The notes beneath the pieces were generated by a model. The model did no database searches, was not told the origin of the DNA, and saw only the letters and a list, made by a program, of their open reading frames with translations. 64,000 bases of DNA from Saccharina japonica (lineage: Eukaryota; Sar; Phaeophyceae; Laminariales; Laminariaceae). Position 1 is the stretch's first letter. Every line of letters begins with the position of its first letter. The position numbers and the translations under genes are program-made. This document shows positions 1 through 11,373 of the stretch, piece after piece. The stretch spans positions 77,501 to 141,500 of the forward strand of contig MEHQ01003624.1 in assembly GCA_008828725.1 (NCBI GenBank), read 5' to 3'.

Positions 1-2505
1 CACGGGCACTGGTACAAGTATATACGAGTACCTGGTACTATTTTACTGACAGCTATCATATGTTCCGGCATACGGGCATGTAGGAGTTCAGCAGTAAGTA
101 GTACCGTAAACGAAAGCGAGCCCTCTCACCCTTTAGGTAGGTAGTAGGTAGATACCCGGTAGTATGTTGTATACCAGGTTTCGTCGGTTCCGGTCTGCTG
201 GTGAAAAATCAGGAAGTGATTCTATCCGGAATCGAAGGTTGGAGGTAGGCGCGTTACGTACTCCGACCGGAGCCATCGCCGTGCCCGGACCCCAAACCCA
301 ACCGAAGGCTGTACTCGTGTACTCCTACACGGAAGTGCACCAAGCACCGAAGCATTCTGCGACTGGGTTACGTATGATACAAACATATATATGGTGGCAG
401 GCATCCTGCGGTGTTACATACGTGTGTGTGTGCGTTGTTCACATTAAACCGTCCGTTCTACCCGTCGACATCCAGCACACCCAGTGTCCGTGCCGATTCT
501 TCATCCGACGTAGAGAGGTACCAGTTATTATGTGGTCACAAAACTACGACACAGAGATACTACGCTGGCAATGCAGTAAGCAGAGCAGACAATGCAATGC
601 CATATACGACAGGCTAGCAATCCAGCTGCGTGAAAGAGAAAAAAAAGAAACGTGCAACAGAACGGCTGGGTTACGAACACGCAACATAATATCGGCGTGT
701 GGACTGTATTCTTAGTACGGGCGAGCGGCTGACAACTGATAAAACGTGTCAGTTTTTCCAGTAGAAGAGCAGCAGCAGCAGCAGCAGCACTGACTTTATT
801 GTGAACATCAGCGACCGACGGTATGTTTCCTCGGTGACAAAGCAGCTCATGTCCGTTATGTACTACAGTACGACGTAGTACATTGTGTGTGTGTGTTCTT
901 CACATTAAACCTTCCTTTCTACCCGTCGACATCCAGCACACCCAGTGTCCGTGCCGATTCTTCATCCTAAAAAGGTACCAGTTCTGTGGTCACAAAACTA
1001 CGACACAGAGATACTACGCTCAGTGCAGTAAGCAGAGCAGACAATGCAATGCCATATACGACAGGCAAGACCTACCCATACATATATATGACACGACGTA
1101 TAATACGAGTGTTTATTGTAACCAGATACCTGGAACCTGTACCCAGGCACTAAACCAGTAACGTGTCTGGAAGGAGAAATGGGTATGGTGTCAGTCTATA
1201 GTGGATATAAGCTACGTACAGCAATAGCCTACAGTACGCGACATTCAGAACTGCACAACTTATCCCACACTAATTCCAAGTAGTTTGTCCCCAAATACGT
1301 GGGACCAGTTCTTAAGGGCTTTAGAATCTGGTAATTAAAAATTTGAGACTGTGAGATTTTGGGGGGGAAATAAGAATGCGACCTCTTTGTACTGAAAATA
1401 GTGTGGAACACACCCAGTCTTACGTAAGAGTTTCAGTCTGGCCAAAACTAAGAGATTCTTAACATCTGCCGCGTACTGCTGTACTGTACTTGTATATACG
1501 GGACCCATGTTTCGGCGATGAACTTGGAAAGAAGGCTGGTCTTGGATCATGTTTTGATGGTCTGCTGTAATATATACCAGGTACGTAGCAGGTGTCATAC
1601 TGATATCTGGTGGTACATAACACGTTCGAGGGACGAAAGACGGCATCCAATATCGGCATTCAATTTGCAATTTTCTGTTCCTGATAGCTGTTGCCCCAAT
1701 CAGCGCACGGTCTGCTGCTGTGCAGCCGCATGCAGTCCTAGCGCGCTGACCGGTTGTGATGCATGCCTACCATTAATAGGCTGTAGCATTTTGTTTTTTT
1801 TTCTGCCAAGCATTGCCTCGAGCTTCACCACACGGCAGTCAGCAATGCCATATATTTTACATATCAATCAGGGGGCGTATACCCCCGATTGGTGATGTTG
1901 ACCTTTCCAGTTTTATGTTTACCTTCACATAGCGTGTAGAGGGCAGCGGAGGGCTCCAGACTATCTGTTTTTGACAGACTATCTGTTTTTGACTGGCTTT
2001 GATCGCTTTGCGGACCCTTCGGGTTCCACTTCTATTTCAGTATACCTTTTTTTGGGTAAGTTAGCCTGTGACCACGGGAATCGACCGTGTCAAGTGTTGG
2101 ATTAGTACGGACAGATGGAGGTACTGGATAGAGAGACCGGCACGGTTTTTAATGTGAAGACAACAACAACAAGAATGTTGGATTCCTTGCTGTGCGGGAT
2201 TACTCTGGTACAACACTATATGTGTGCATAGGTATAGGTGCATGTAGCCGCAGCAGTAATTGTTGTAATAGTCGACTATTAATCCTTCTGCTGTAGTCTA
2301 GTCAGTTTTCAGTCATGCCCACTGGCTCCCCGCCGTCGTACTGCTGTGTACTATTAATAACTGCTATACATGCCCTTTCGACCTACAGCAGTATTTTTGT
2401 TTTCATTAATTCTGCGCTCGGACTCGGACAGATTACTTACGGTATGCGGTTACAAAATCTGTAGGATAGACTACGACTACATATACGTATATATTACCAG
2501 TAGTA
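1..2505. other. repeat-rich stretch without a convincing gene
   Basis: Both strands were read for exons with matched splice sites and none was convincing. The open frames present are short and not coding-like. The stretch contains one duplicated block (listed separately), a short CAG run near 770-788, a repeated 20-bp phrase near 1962-2000 and many GTAC/TACC-rich words. Upstream exon(s) of the HAD gene that starts at 3415 could lie here, but I could not find one with a start codon and a phase-0 donor. Confidence 0.5.
421..1067 (+). repeat. direct duplication of a ~190-bp block (421-616 and 882-1067)
   Basis: The two blocks share a GT-rich start, the phrase CACATTAAACC, a CCCGTCGACATCCAGCAC segment and a common end (GCAATGCCATATACGACAGG). 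They differ by scattered substitutions and small indels, so the duplication is not very recent. The 265 bp between them are unrelated. No coding function is visible. Confidence 0.75.
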
Positions 2506-2690
2506 TGCAAAGATGAGTTTCGACGAAATCCTCGATCTCACAGCTGTTGTTTTTTTATTTTTTCTATCTTTTTATATTCGCGAATGTATGTACAAGGGCT
2601 CCGCTCCGCGGGCGGCTGACGCCGCCCGCTACGCTCGCGCAAGGAAAGGGGCAGAAGAGGCCCATGATGTAGTGCAAGCACCGACTTGAA
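2506..2690 (+). other. short coding-like repeat starting MSFDEILDLTA
   Basis: An ATG at 2513 opens a frame reading MSFDEILDLTA and running on about 55 codons through a basic Ala/Arg-rich stretch (ends near 2687). The same phrase recurs at 6950 (MSFDDILELTG) and, on the minus strand, near 22820-22790 (FDEILDIAAG). The copies differ mainly at synonymous or D/E-equivalent positions. There is no donor or obvious gene context here. It could be a short repeated coding element or the remnant of a first exon. I do not assign a function. Confidence 0.35.
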
Positions 2691-3414
2691 AACGCGAGGC
2701 TGTCTCTCTGTAAATGATATTTGTTCGAGAAATAAGCACCGCTTGAATGTCCTTTTACGTACGGAAATGACCCTTATAATTTCGGACATACTGGATTGAT
2801 CTCAGCAGCAGCAAGGCAGACACAGCCCCTTCATGCCTTCCTCGTGTCTCGATAGACACGCCACGCCTAGCCTAAAAAAAAGGCGACTGCGCTCCTTCTG
2901 ACCCCCCCTCTACTGGTCAGCGCCCTTCCATACCCGCGATAGCGCCGGTCTCGCCCGCGCTGCCGTTCTCTCTGGGTACACACACGAACCCAAAACCGAA
3001 AAAGGAAAAAGACTCTCGCCAACAAAAAAATGTATAGGAAACAAAGAGAGGAAGGACAGCTCAGCAAGTAGTAGAAGGAGGCGGTGTCGAAGTGGGAGCT
3101 CTGAGAGGCCAGGGATGGGTAAACCGTGAAAGGGATATTAGTATGTCTATGTGTATACCGTACTATTTAATAATGGTATTCATATTCATAGTCTGTACCT
3201 GTGGCACTTGGCACGAGTATGTATGATATGTACAATATGATATACTTCGAAGTATTTAAATACGAATACGACCCTTGTCATTTCGGCTGTTGTCCAGCCA
3301 AACAAACACTGCCCTGTATTCAAAAACACTATTCGTATACGAAGTACACCTGTCACTGTTTTGTTTGTTTTTCAACTTTTGTCAATACCGTGTACCTGGT
3401 ACTACTTTTGGCAG

Positions 3415-6400
3415 GAGGCGAGAGACACGTCGGACCTCATCGACCAGCTGCTTTGGGTGCTGGGCCCCGTGGACTCGCGCGAGACTGGGTTCGTGTTTTT
3501 CGACTTGGATGAGACTCTAGTCACCCGAGATACCTGCCTCATCGATGGCCTGGGCAGCACACGGTAAGAGCGAGACAAGGGCAAGGACAAGCCTCCCTTG
3601 ACCGCACTGCTGAGTTATTTGTCTATTAATAGGATGAAGTTCGTACGGAGTTTGAGGAAATGGTGTGGTTTGCGTGTGGTTCCAGTATTGTGAAAAGTGG
3701 CATTTTTTAAACTGCCCAAAACACTATGAATACCACTCTGACCCAAAATATAATCAACATTTCGATTAAATGTTAATATACAAACGGTGCTTATATTCAG
3801 GGTCAGAGTCGTACTGCTGTACTGCTGTACTGCACTTAAGACCCCACAATCCTATCTCCAGCGCGGAGCCCGCCCCTATACCCATACGAAGGCACGTTGA
3901 GTCCCGAAATCCAGCGTTTTGTTTTTGTTTTTATGCGGCCAAACTAAAGCGCATACATATATACAAGAACATCCGAATTATGTACCTTATGGTAGATCGG
4001 ATCTTGGTGATGTGGTAAAGGCTATACGAAGTATACCGGTTAAGGGCTCGCACCAAGGCCAGTTTTTCGCCGTGTTGAACGCTTGAGCGCACCAGTCTTT
4101 TCTGCAGCTACATACTGGCAGTACAGTCCCGTGCCCCGGGAGCTGTCGACAAAGACAACTCGGATTACAACTGCTCGTCGTGCTGCTTCGCGCCGTGCAG
4201 CCCCGTCCAGTTTATTCACGTACCCCTTTGACTTACTGCTGAAAAATCCCCTCACTAATTCCTAGTGGTCTACCTCCTAAATGCATAATTGCCGTGATAA
4301 AGATGTTATAAAAGTGGACTGGGGGAGAAGCTTTCGTACATACCCTCGGGTACTCGTTAAGAGGTGGTATGATTGATATGATATTCCTCGCCATTCCCAT
4401 GAGGGTGCATTACAGCCGCCAGGACGCCCAAGTTGACTCAAGGCGACGAGCTTCGGTAGTGAAAAAACTTCTTATTTTTTTCTTTTTTTTCGTCCATCCC
4501 ATTTATCATCTTGGCCCTTCTTTTCTCTCTCCCTCTTTAGTCGTAACTCGGATCCGGGGTCACTAAGTAGGCTCTTCTCCCCCCTCCCCACTACGGTACG
4601 TGCGAGAGGATTTCAGCGCTTTTCTTGCCTAATGCGCGGCAAAAACTTAAAACCAGGAGCCGGCTGTAAGCCAGGGATAGGTCGAGGCTTACGTTCTATA
4701 CTTCCTGTACACCTGATTGTGGTCCCGAGTCACAGTACCACCTGAACGTAAGGGGGGCTTGATAGTTTGATAGTTATCGAAAACATCAGGTTTAGTTGGC
4801 ACTTGCCTGGCGCGAGACCAGTATCCCGTCAAGGATTAAAAGGGTAAGGGTTACCGTATGGTATGACCCTAAGGTATTTGTTGATATTAGAGCTAAAGCA
4901 GTACGATCGAGATATGAATGTTTCACACGTGCTTGTTTGTTTTTCCCCCGATTGCGGCAGCCAAAAGCAACCGTTTTAGAGGTCCCGTCGACTGCGGGAT
5001 ACGAATGCCCCCTCCGCTTGGAAACCCTTGTTGCCGGAGCTCTCACCACCCCCTTCCTTCGATGGCCACCGACTTATCGACCGGGAGCGCACGACCGATC
5101 GACATAAACTCGGCACACCCTGAGATGCGATGATGCTCTGCCGAATGTACCTCGCTGACACGGACCTGCGTTTCGTTGTGTGTCCAGAAAGCTTATGTCG
5201 AGGATGGAGGCTCAGCTGGGCGCCTCGAGCGAGACCCTCCGCACTATCCATCGCGAGATGGAGAGGGACTACTACAGCGCGGACCCGAAGCTCGTCGACC
5301 CCCTTTTGGTCAGGTGCGCCTGTTTTTTTTTTTTTTGGTCGGTCAGGCCACTGCGCGACAAATCACAGATATATAGCTTGTGTAATTTGCGATAACTTGA
5401 ATTTCCGATGATTTTTTTTTTCTCTTTTACTCAGCATGTTATTTAGACTTGTATTTCTAGATCAGCGTCATGTTATAGTTCGTACGTATACTATGTACGA
5501 GTATCAACTACCAGTATACAAAACTAATCTCTGGCTCAATGTGCGTGCACAGTACGTATCAGCTCGACTAGTGTGGTGCACATGCAGCAGCGACGCTCGT
5601 GGGCAGGCAGTATACAAAATTAATCTCTGGCTCAATGTGCGTGCACAGAGTACGCATCAGCTCGACTAGTGTGGTGCACATGCAGCAGCGACGCTCGTGG
5701 GCAGGATGGGTGCAGAGCAGATATCGCATTTTGTTCCGCAAACACTCCCGCGCGTCATCGCGTACCCTATGCCGACACTGCATCGTTTACGCACGCCAAG
5801 AGCTGTCTTTCTCCAATATTGTTATGGTTTAAGACCCGCTCAGAGGTAACCATCTTCCCGACCCCCCCCCCCTCGTCTCCCCCCCCTCGTACCGAAATGT
5901 AGAGTTATCCGTGCCCTGAAGATTCAGGGACACAGTGTCTTCGGGTTGACCTCCAACGCCCTGGATCTCGTGCACGCCCCGCAAATCCTGGAAACCCTGG
6001 CCAAATACAAGATTAGGTGAGACCCTGGGTGCGTCTGCTGTAGAACTTTCTGTCAAGTTTTTCACCGGTTTGTGTTGTTTTATGGAGCATATTAAAGCGT
6101 TTAGCGGGCGCCCCCCGAGAGCACGATGATTGGTCGGGGGCGAGCTTGAGAGTGCTGATTTTTGCGCGGGTTGTTGGGATCAAGAGAGCCACTGAAACGA
6201 AGAGTTTGGTATTGGCCTATCAAGAGGGCCACTTAAACGAGGATTTTGGCGTTGACCTATCATGTATGCATAAGGATGGGCCAGCGTCAACGGCCGATCA
6301 GACGTATTTCCGTCGGTCCCCTTACGTAGCTGCGGTCGGTAACCCTTTTGGAGGCGAGGTTTTTTCGTGGCTTTAGGGGGTCAAAGAAATGAGAATAGAG

Positions 6401-7801
6401 GCCTTGACCCTTTTTTCTGCTGCAATGAATACCCTACACTGCAGTAGTTCCACTTTTTTTGTCCCGAAAACATGTTGGTGCAGTTCTACTGCCGGCAACA
6501 AATAGTAGAGGGGTCAAGCAGCCGTCTGGTGTGAGCGCGCAGCAGCAGCAGCAGCAGCAGCACGAGTGGTGTCATGCCACGCGCGCGTCTTGAAAATGTC
6601 TTGCACTGTATATACGTACAATAATACCTTGCACTGGTATGTTTTACCATCTCCCAGCCCAGCAGTCCAGGCTTTGCACTGGTATATTTTCACCATCCCC
6701 CAGCTCAGCAGTCCAGGTTTTGCACTGGTATCTTTTTACCATCCCCCAGCCCAGCAGTCCAGGTTCTGTTCCGTGTGGCCATTGCTGCGATCGCCATCCA
6801 TTTCCGTTACCTGTTCTCTCCATACTATAATACCTACCGGTATACTACAATCTATGTACTATAAAAATGGCTCGCGCTTCGCGCTCGCGCGCCTCATATA
6901 GTCATAGTCCCAAAGGGAATTCTAGATGGTAAACAAACAGCTTGCAAAAATGAGTTTCGACGACATTCTCGAGCTCACAGGTGGAGTACCTTTTATTTCC
7001 ATTTTTACGAACAGCTTCCAGGCCGACCAAATACTCACTACGAGTACGAGCTCTGGCGAACTGCTCCCTGCGCTCACCTTCCACCCCGCCGCTATGCTCG
7101 CCTCCCCCCCCCAACTCTCCGGCCCATTTACCAGATTTTCCCCGCCCGATGTGAGGGGCGAGCTTCCCCGCAGCGGAGCTCTAGTGATGGATCACCCCGT
7201 CTGCCGAGGCGTGATTTTCATCGACAACCAACAGGCGGTAAGGCACGACAAGGGGGAAGTCATCGCCGAGTTCGTCGGGCTTCTCTTGCACAACGCCAAT
7301 CAGGCCAATCAGGCCATCGCCGCGGAGGATGGGGAGGGACGCGAGAGGCATTCAGAAGCGGGGAAGGGGGACTGGACAAAGCTTGGCGCTGGTCGTGGCA
7401 TCGGTGGCAGCGGTGGCAGCGGTGTCGGCGGCGGCGGCGGCGGCGGCGAGATAGGTGCCGGTTCGCGTGGTAGGCGAAGAAAGTGCATATTGGTCGATAA
7501 CACTTCTAAGAAGTGCGAGAGGGCCTCGGAATCGTTCGCGCGGCACGCGGCGTCCGAGTTCTTGGAGCTGCACACGCTGCACTTCACCGAGGCCGAGAAC
7601 CTCGTGGAGTCGCCCGACGCGGTGAATCAGCTGCGGCGAATCCTTGGCAGGTTGAGAGCGCGAGGGCTTATCGGTGTCGACCTCGTCGCGGAGGACATTC
7701 TGGTCTCGCCAGAAAGTTCCGGTCGGTTTAGAACTGCGGTTTCAGCAGCGGCGGGTGCTGATTCGAAGGAGGGGGTGGTCGCGGAGCCGCAAAGAGGTTG
7801 A
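3415..7801 (+). CDS. HAD-superfamily hydrolase, DUF2608-like (5' end not found)
   Basis: Four exons join with matching phases: 3415-3563, 5188-5313, 5903-6016 and 7015-7801 (TGA at 7799), giving 391 residues without the unknown first exon(s). The HAD signature is in order. Motif I is FFDLDETLV in the first exon (nucleophile Asp and acid Asp two apart). Motif II is FGLTSN in the third. The last exon carries a motif III-like Lys in RHDKGEVI after GVIFID, and an acidic motif IV-like ILVDNT. The arrangement, with LLWVLGPVDSRE before motif I, resembles DUF2608 proteins, for which only phosphatase-type HAD chemistry can be inferred. A Gly/Ser-rich insert (about 25 residues) splits the last exon between motifs III and IV. 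For the last exon I prefer the acceptor at 7014 because a pyrimidine-rich tract precedes it; 6954 fits the same phase. A possible poly(A) signal AATAAA lies at 7847. Confidence 0.7.
3727..3815. mobile_element. short MITE-like inverted-repeat element
   Basis: An ~85-bp palindromic unit in intron 1 of the HAD gene. Its left end, ACTCTGACCCAAAATATAA, is mirrored by the right end, whose complement reads ACTCTGACCCTGAATATAAG. Similar short units occur at 25738-25808 and 55628-55712. The ends resemble the CTCCGTCCCGAAATATAAG type of terminal repeat found on Stowaway-like (Tc1/mariner-derived) MITEs. No transposase is present. Confidence 0.45.
5514..5706 (+). repeat. two-copy tandem repeat, ~95 bp
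   Basis: Two head-to-tail copies (about 5514-5608 and 5608-5706) in intron 2 of the HAD gene, each ending CAGCAGCGACGCTCGTGGGC. The copies are nearly identical, with one 2-bp indel and a few substitutions. Confidence 0.85.
6626..6770 (+). repeat. three-copy tandem repeat, ~63 bp
   Basis: Three copies of a unit beginning TTGCACTGGTAT and ending CAGCAGTCCAGG, in intron 3 of the HAD gene. Divergence is low, so this is a young minisatellite. Confidence 0.85.
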
Positions 7802-10527
7802 CCACATTTGGGGACTCAGATGACCCCCTGTCGATGTAACAAAAAAAATAAATTGCGGTCTTACCAATTGAATTGAGTTCTTACCGTCCGTCTTGTAATA
7901 ACGTGAGCGTGCAGCGGAGTACTATAGTGCACGCATGCAACGGGGGTGGGGGTGTCTTATGACAGCCCCTTGTATTTGGAGCCCTGGCGTTACAAGCATC
8001 CTCCCCTATATAGGAGCTGCCGCGTTTTTTTTGTTCTTTTGTCAGTGATGCTGTAATCGTTTTTGTTTTTTTTTTCGTCAAATTTTCCCTCGCAGAAGTC
8101 TAAAAACAAATGGGTGATAAGGCGCTTCCGCAGAGTCATTTTTTTTTTTTTTTTTTGTCTTTTTAAATATTTGTTTTGGGGGGATCGGGAGTGGCCTCTT
8201 GTACGTCTACCCTCTCTATTGTGGATGATGGGGGGGGCGGCGAAATAGATGTGTGGGATTGAGTGAAACGTGCACGGCTAAACGTGAGACGTCTCTCGTG
8301 TGACATGTGTATGGGTTGGTGTGTTGATGTATACCGTTACCAGGAACAGCAGTCTTGGTCCCGCGCTATTAAAAGTGCGGGATCCTACTTTAGTGCGGTG
8401 AAAATCGCTTTGTCACGACCTCGTCCTACAGAGTACCGCACTATTCCGGGATCGTTCGGGGTCCCAGTTTAGTGCGGGGGTTGTCGTTTGGCAAGGCCCC
8501 GCACTAACGAGGGAACCACGGCTGTAGCGGTGTGTATAGTGTGTGGAGCTTGTGCGGCCTATGCGATGTAGATGGCTTGTGGAGGGGGGGGGGGGGATAA
8601 CTCTCATTTTCATGCATAGCCGTAGTCGTATGACCATAGACCCTCGCATCCCGACAATGCCGAGACGGAGCATGTCGGATTTTCACCGACCAGGCAGACA
8701 TTGCGTATGCGCCAAGCGCGAAGCGGGGGGGGGGGGTTGTACTCGATATGCATGCATGGCCTTAGTCGTATGACCATAGACCCTCGCATTCCGACAATGC
8801 CGGGACGGAGCATGTCGGATTTTCACCGACCAGGCAATCATTGCTTATGCGCCAAGCGCGAAGCGGGGGGGGGAGGTTGTACTCGATATTCATGCATGGC
8901 TGTAGTCGTATGGCCACAGACCCTCGCATCCCTACATTGCCGCAACGGAACTCGTCGGGTTTTCACCGACCAGGCAGACATTGCTTATGCGCCAAGCGCG
9001 AAGTGCCGTGATGTGCCCGGCGATTGGCATGAAGGATGGGCTGCATCCTTACTTAAATGCGCGCTTGTGAGGCGGACTTTCTTGCTTACCTGGTATATGG
9101 ATGGCGGTGTCTTGTGGGGGGGGGGGGATACTGCTGTTAATTGGCGATGTGTTGGTGGGATTTTTCTAGTGTTTTCGCTTCGTGATCTTCTCGCCGTCCC
9201 AAAGCACGTGGCGGGGAGTACCATCACGGAGCGTGTGTTGCTGTTTCTGTGTCGCGCCTCGTTCCTGTCCATTGGGCATTTTATTTTGCACTTTTGAGGG
9301 TCGAAATGCTCCGACATGCCGTGTCGTCTTACTCTTGTTCGGATCAATACCCGCACATACATTGTGTACGTATTGCCGACTGCGAGAAATAGCTTCAATC
9401 TTGTTTTGTTTTGTTTTTTTGTCGTGAGGCACTTGAAGGTATGTACGCCCGATATATTCGTGGTTGGGCAATACCTATAATACCTTCGACTGTTAATATC
9501 TGGCAGGTAAATACTGTACGAAGGTCTTGGTATTCCTACATGGTTTTATACGGTGTTTTTTTTTGTTCCCTTGCCGGGGGTGGAACCGGTAGAATAGCAG
9601 GTAGGGGGAGAGGGGGGTTGTTTATATTCGACCCCCGTCGCATGTATAATACTATGAATACGGAAAAATATATCATTTGGTGAAGATGGGTGCTTGCATG
9701 GCCGGCGCCTATGTATGAGTATTTTACGCCTACGCCTACAATCTTCAATGCTCCCTAGTTCCGGGTCACCGACCTTGACTATTATCCTTTTTTGCGCTTC
9801 GTGGACCTCTCCGGTGCCAAGGAATGGGGTCAGAACTCATGACCCCGTCATTTTGCGCGATAAATATGTCTCTATTTTTTTCTCCTTTTTGGAGCCATTC
9901 CTATCGGAGAGACATGAATTTCCAAAAATTCCAATATTTCTTTCGAATAATTTTCTTTATTTCCATTTTTCCCATTTTTTTTTTCCAAAGATTGGAATGC
10001 GAAGCCTTCCAAACATGTTCCCCTCTGAAGAATTTCCAAACGTTGGATATGTTTCCTGATTTTCCTGTTCTTCCTGTTTTCCTTGGAAAAAAATATTGGA
10101 AATTTTGGGGAAAAAAAGTGCTCGATAAGAATGGGCCTCATCCGTCCCATTTATCTTCGCCCTCCTCTCTCTCCCTCTTATGTACGTAGTCGTGACTCAG
10201 ATCCAAGGTCACACAGCAGGCCCTCCTCCCCCCCCCCCCCCCCCCCCTGGTTGTCCAACTACGGTTTGTGCCTTGGTCCCCGGTCTGCTCTTTGCGTCTT
10301 TGTGGCCCAGGCATTCTGCTCTTGCGACATCGCGACCACGAACACTAAAAGTGCGGTGCAGTCTGCACGACCGTCTACTGTAGAAATAGTGTGGGCTTCC
10401 AGCTGTACAAGTCGTGTATCGTGCTGAGTGTGCGTTGCAAACTCCACGCGTTGCACTTATGACCCGTACTTGACCCCCGCCCACATGAAAATAAAGTACC
10501 CCCCACGCCCTATATAAATATATGATA
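7802..10527. other. intergenic, repeat-containing; no gene seen
   Basis: Follows the HAD stop codon. It contains the AATAAA at 7847, several T- and G-homopolymers, a run of inverted CCGCACTA / TAGTGCGG words at 8355-8515 (a possible small MITE), three tandem copies of dispersed repeat A (8582-9004), and an AT-rich stretch with many AAAATTTCC-like words around 9890-10130. No exon with coding-like sequence and matching splice signals was found on either strand. Confidence 0.5.
8582..9004 (-). repeat. dispersed repeat A, three tandem partial copies (~140 bp each)
   Basis: Three head-to-tail units (about 8582-8722, 8724-8862, 8864-9004). Each starts with a run of 8-14 G, then GTACTCGATAT-like sequence, GTAGTCGTATGACCATAGACC, GACGGAGCATGTCGG and GCGCCAAGCGCGAAG. 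Read on the minus strand, every unit ends in GAGTAC plus a C-tract. This is the terminal part of the longer element seen complete at 10528-11040 and 23370-23872. Confidence 0.85.
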
Positions 10528-11110
10528 TATTTATAGGTTGGGTTGGCGTCGGTTGGCAACGGCGCTGTAAAACACGCCACTCGCTGTGTGAGCTAGACAA
10601 CCAGGGTGCCGTTTTTTTTTTTTTTTTGGCGGTCACCAAAGCTGGCGGTCGAGTAGATCATTTGTGCGGGGTGGAGAACCTTTGCTCCGCACAACGGGAA
10701 TGGTCGTATCACGTAGTGTTAATATGGTAAGGCATCCGCGAGGCAGTTACATAGTAAAACTCATTGTTGTCTCTGGAAGTGGCCACACCAGAAATTAACT
10801 TAACTCATTGAAGCTGTCGTCCATATGCAAGTCCGCCTCAGAGGCAGTTCTCAGCAGGATGCAGCTCACCCTCCATGCGACTCGCCCAATACCTCACGGC
10901 GCTTCGCGCTTGGTGCAAGCAATGTCTGCCTGGTTGGTGAAAACCCAACGTGCTTCGTCCCGGCATTATAGGGATGCGAGGTTCTATGGTCATATGACTA
11001 CGACCGTGCACGACACGAGTACACCCCGCCCCCCTCTGCACTCTATGGTCATATGACTACGGCCGTGCACGACATGAGTACACCCCCCCCCCCTCTGCCC
11101 TCCTCCCCCC
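10528..11110 (+). mobile_element. dispersed repeat A, full-length copy (~510 bp) with poly(C) end
   Basis: Starts TATTTATAGGTTGGG and matches the reverse complement of 23370-23872 over about 500 bp. The match includes the blocks around GTCACCAAAGCTGG, GTAAGGCATCCGCGAGG, GTCGTCCATATGCAAG and TCTATGGTCATATGACTACG. The last ~50 bp are repeated at 11041-11096. It ends in GAGTACACC plus a C-rich tract. There is no open frame, so it is a non-autonomous interspersed element; SINE-like retroposition with a poly(C) tail is an inference. A plausible 3' splice site (11162) follows about 55 bp downstream. Confidence 0.7.
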
Positions 11111-11162
11111 TCCATGTAAAATATGCTCTGATATGTTCGCATCTAAAATATTGTTTTGGCAG

Positions 11163-11258
11163 AGAGTGACCCGGGAACAGTCAGGAAAGAAGGGGATTCC
11201 TAGTGGAGAGGAGGCGGGATTCAGACTGGGGCCAGTGGCCTCCAGCCTTTTCAGCATC
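11163..11258 (+). CDS. isolated possible internal exon, 32 codons
   Basis: TTGTTTTGGCAG precedes and GTAAGTAC follows a 96-bp block open in phase 0 (starts RVTREQSGKKG, ends SSLFSI). Both splice signals are strong and a C-rich tract belonging to repeat A lies just upstream. No neighbouring exon of the same gene was found on this strand, so it may belong to a decayed gene or be a chance match. Confidence 0.3.
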
Positions 11259-11373
11259 GTAAGTACTCGGTGGTGGTGTGGTTTTTGTTTTTTTTTTAAA
11301 ACATGAGCTTTTATTCAACACAATAAATAAAAGTTGTTATTTGCGGACTGAGCTCACGAAATGGGCTTCGATA

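Noticed and set aside
6926-7014. ATG at 6950 as the start of a separate gene running to 7801
   Set aside because: The downstream frame carries HAD motifs III and IV that complete the upstream exons in matching phase, and a good acceptor at 7014 lies after the ATG.
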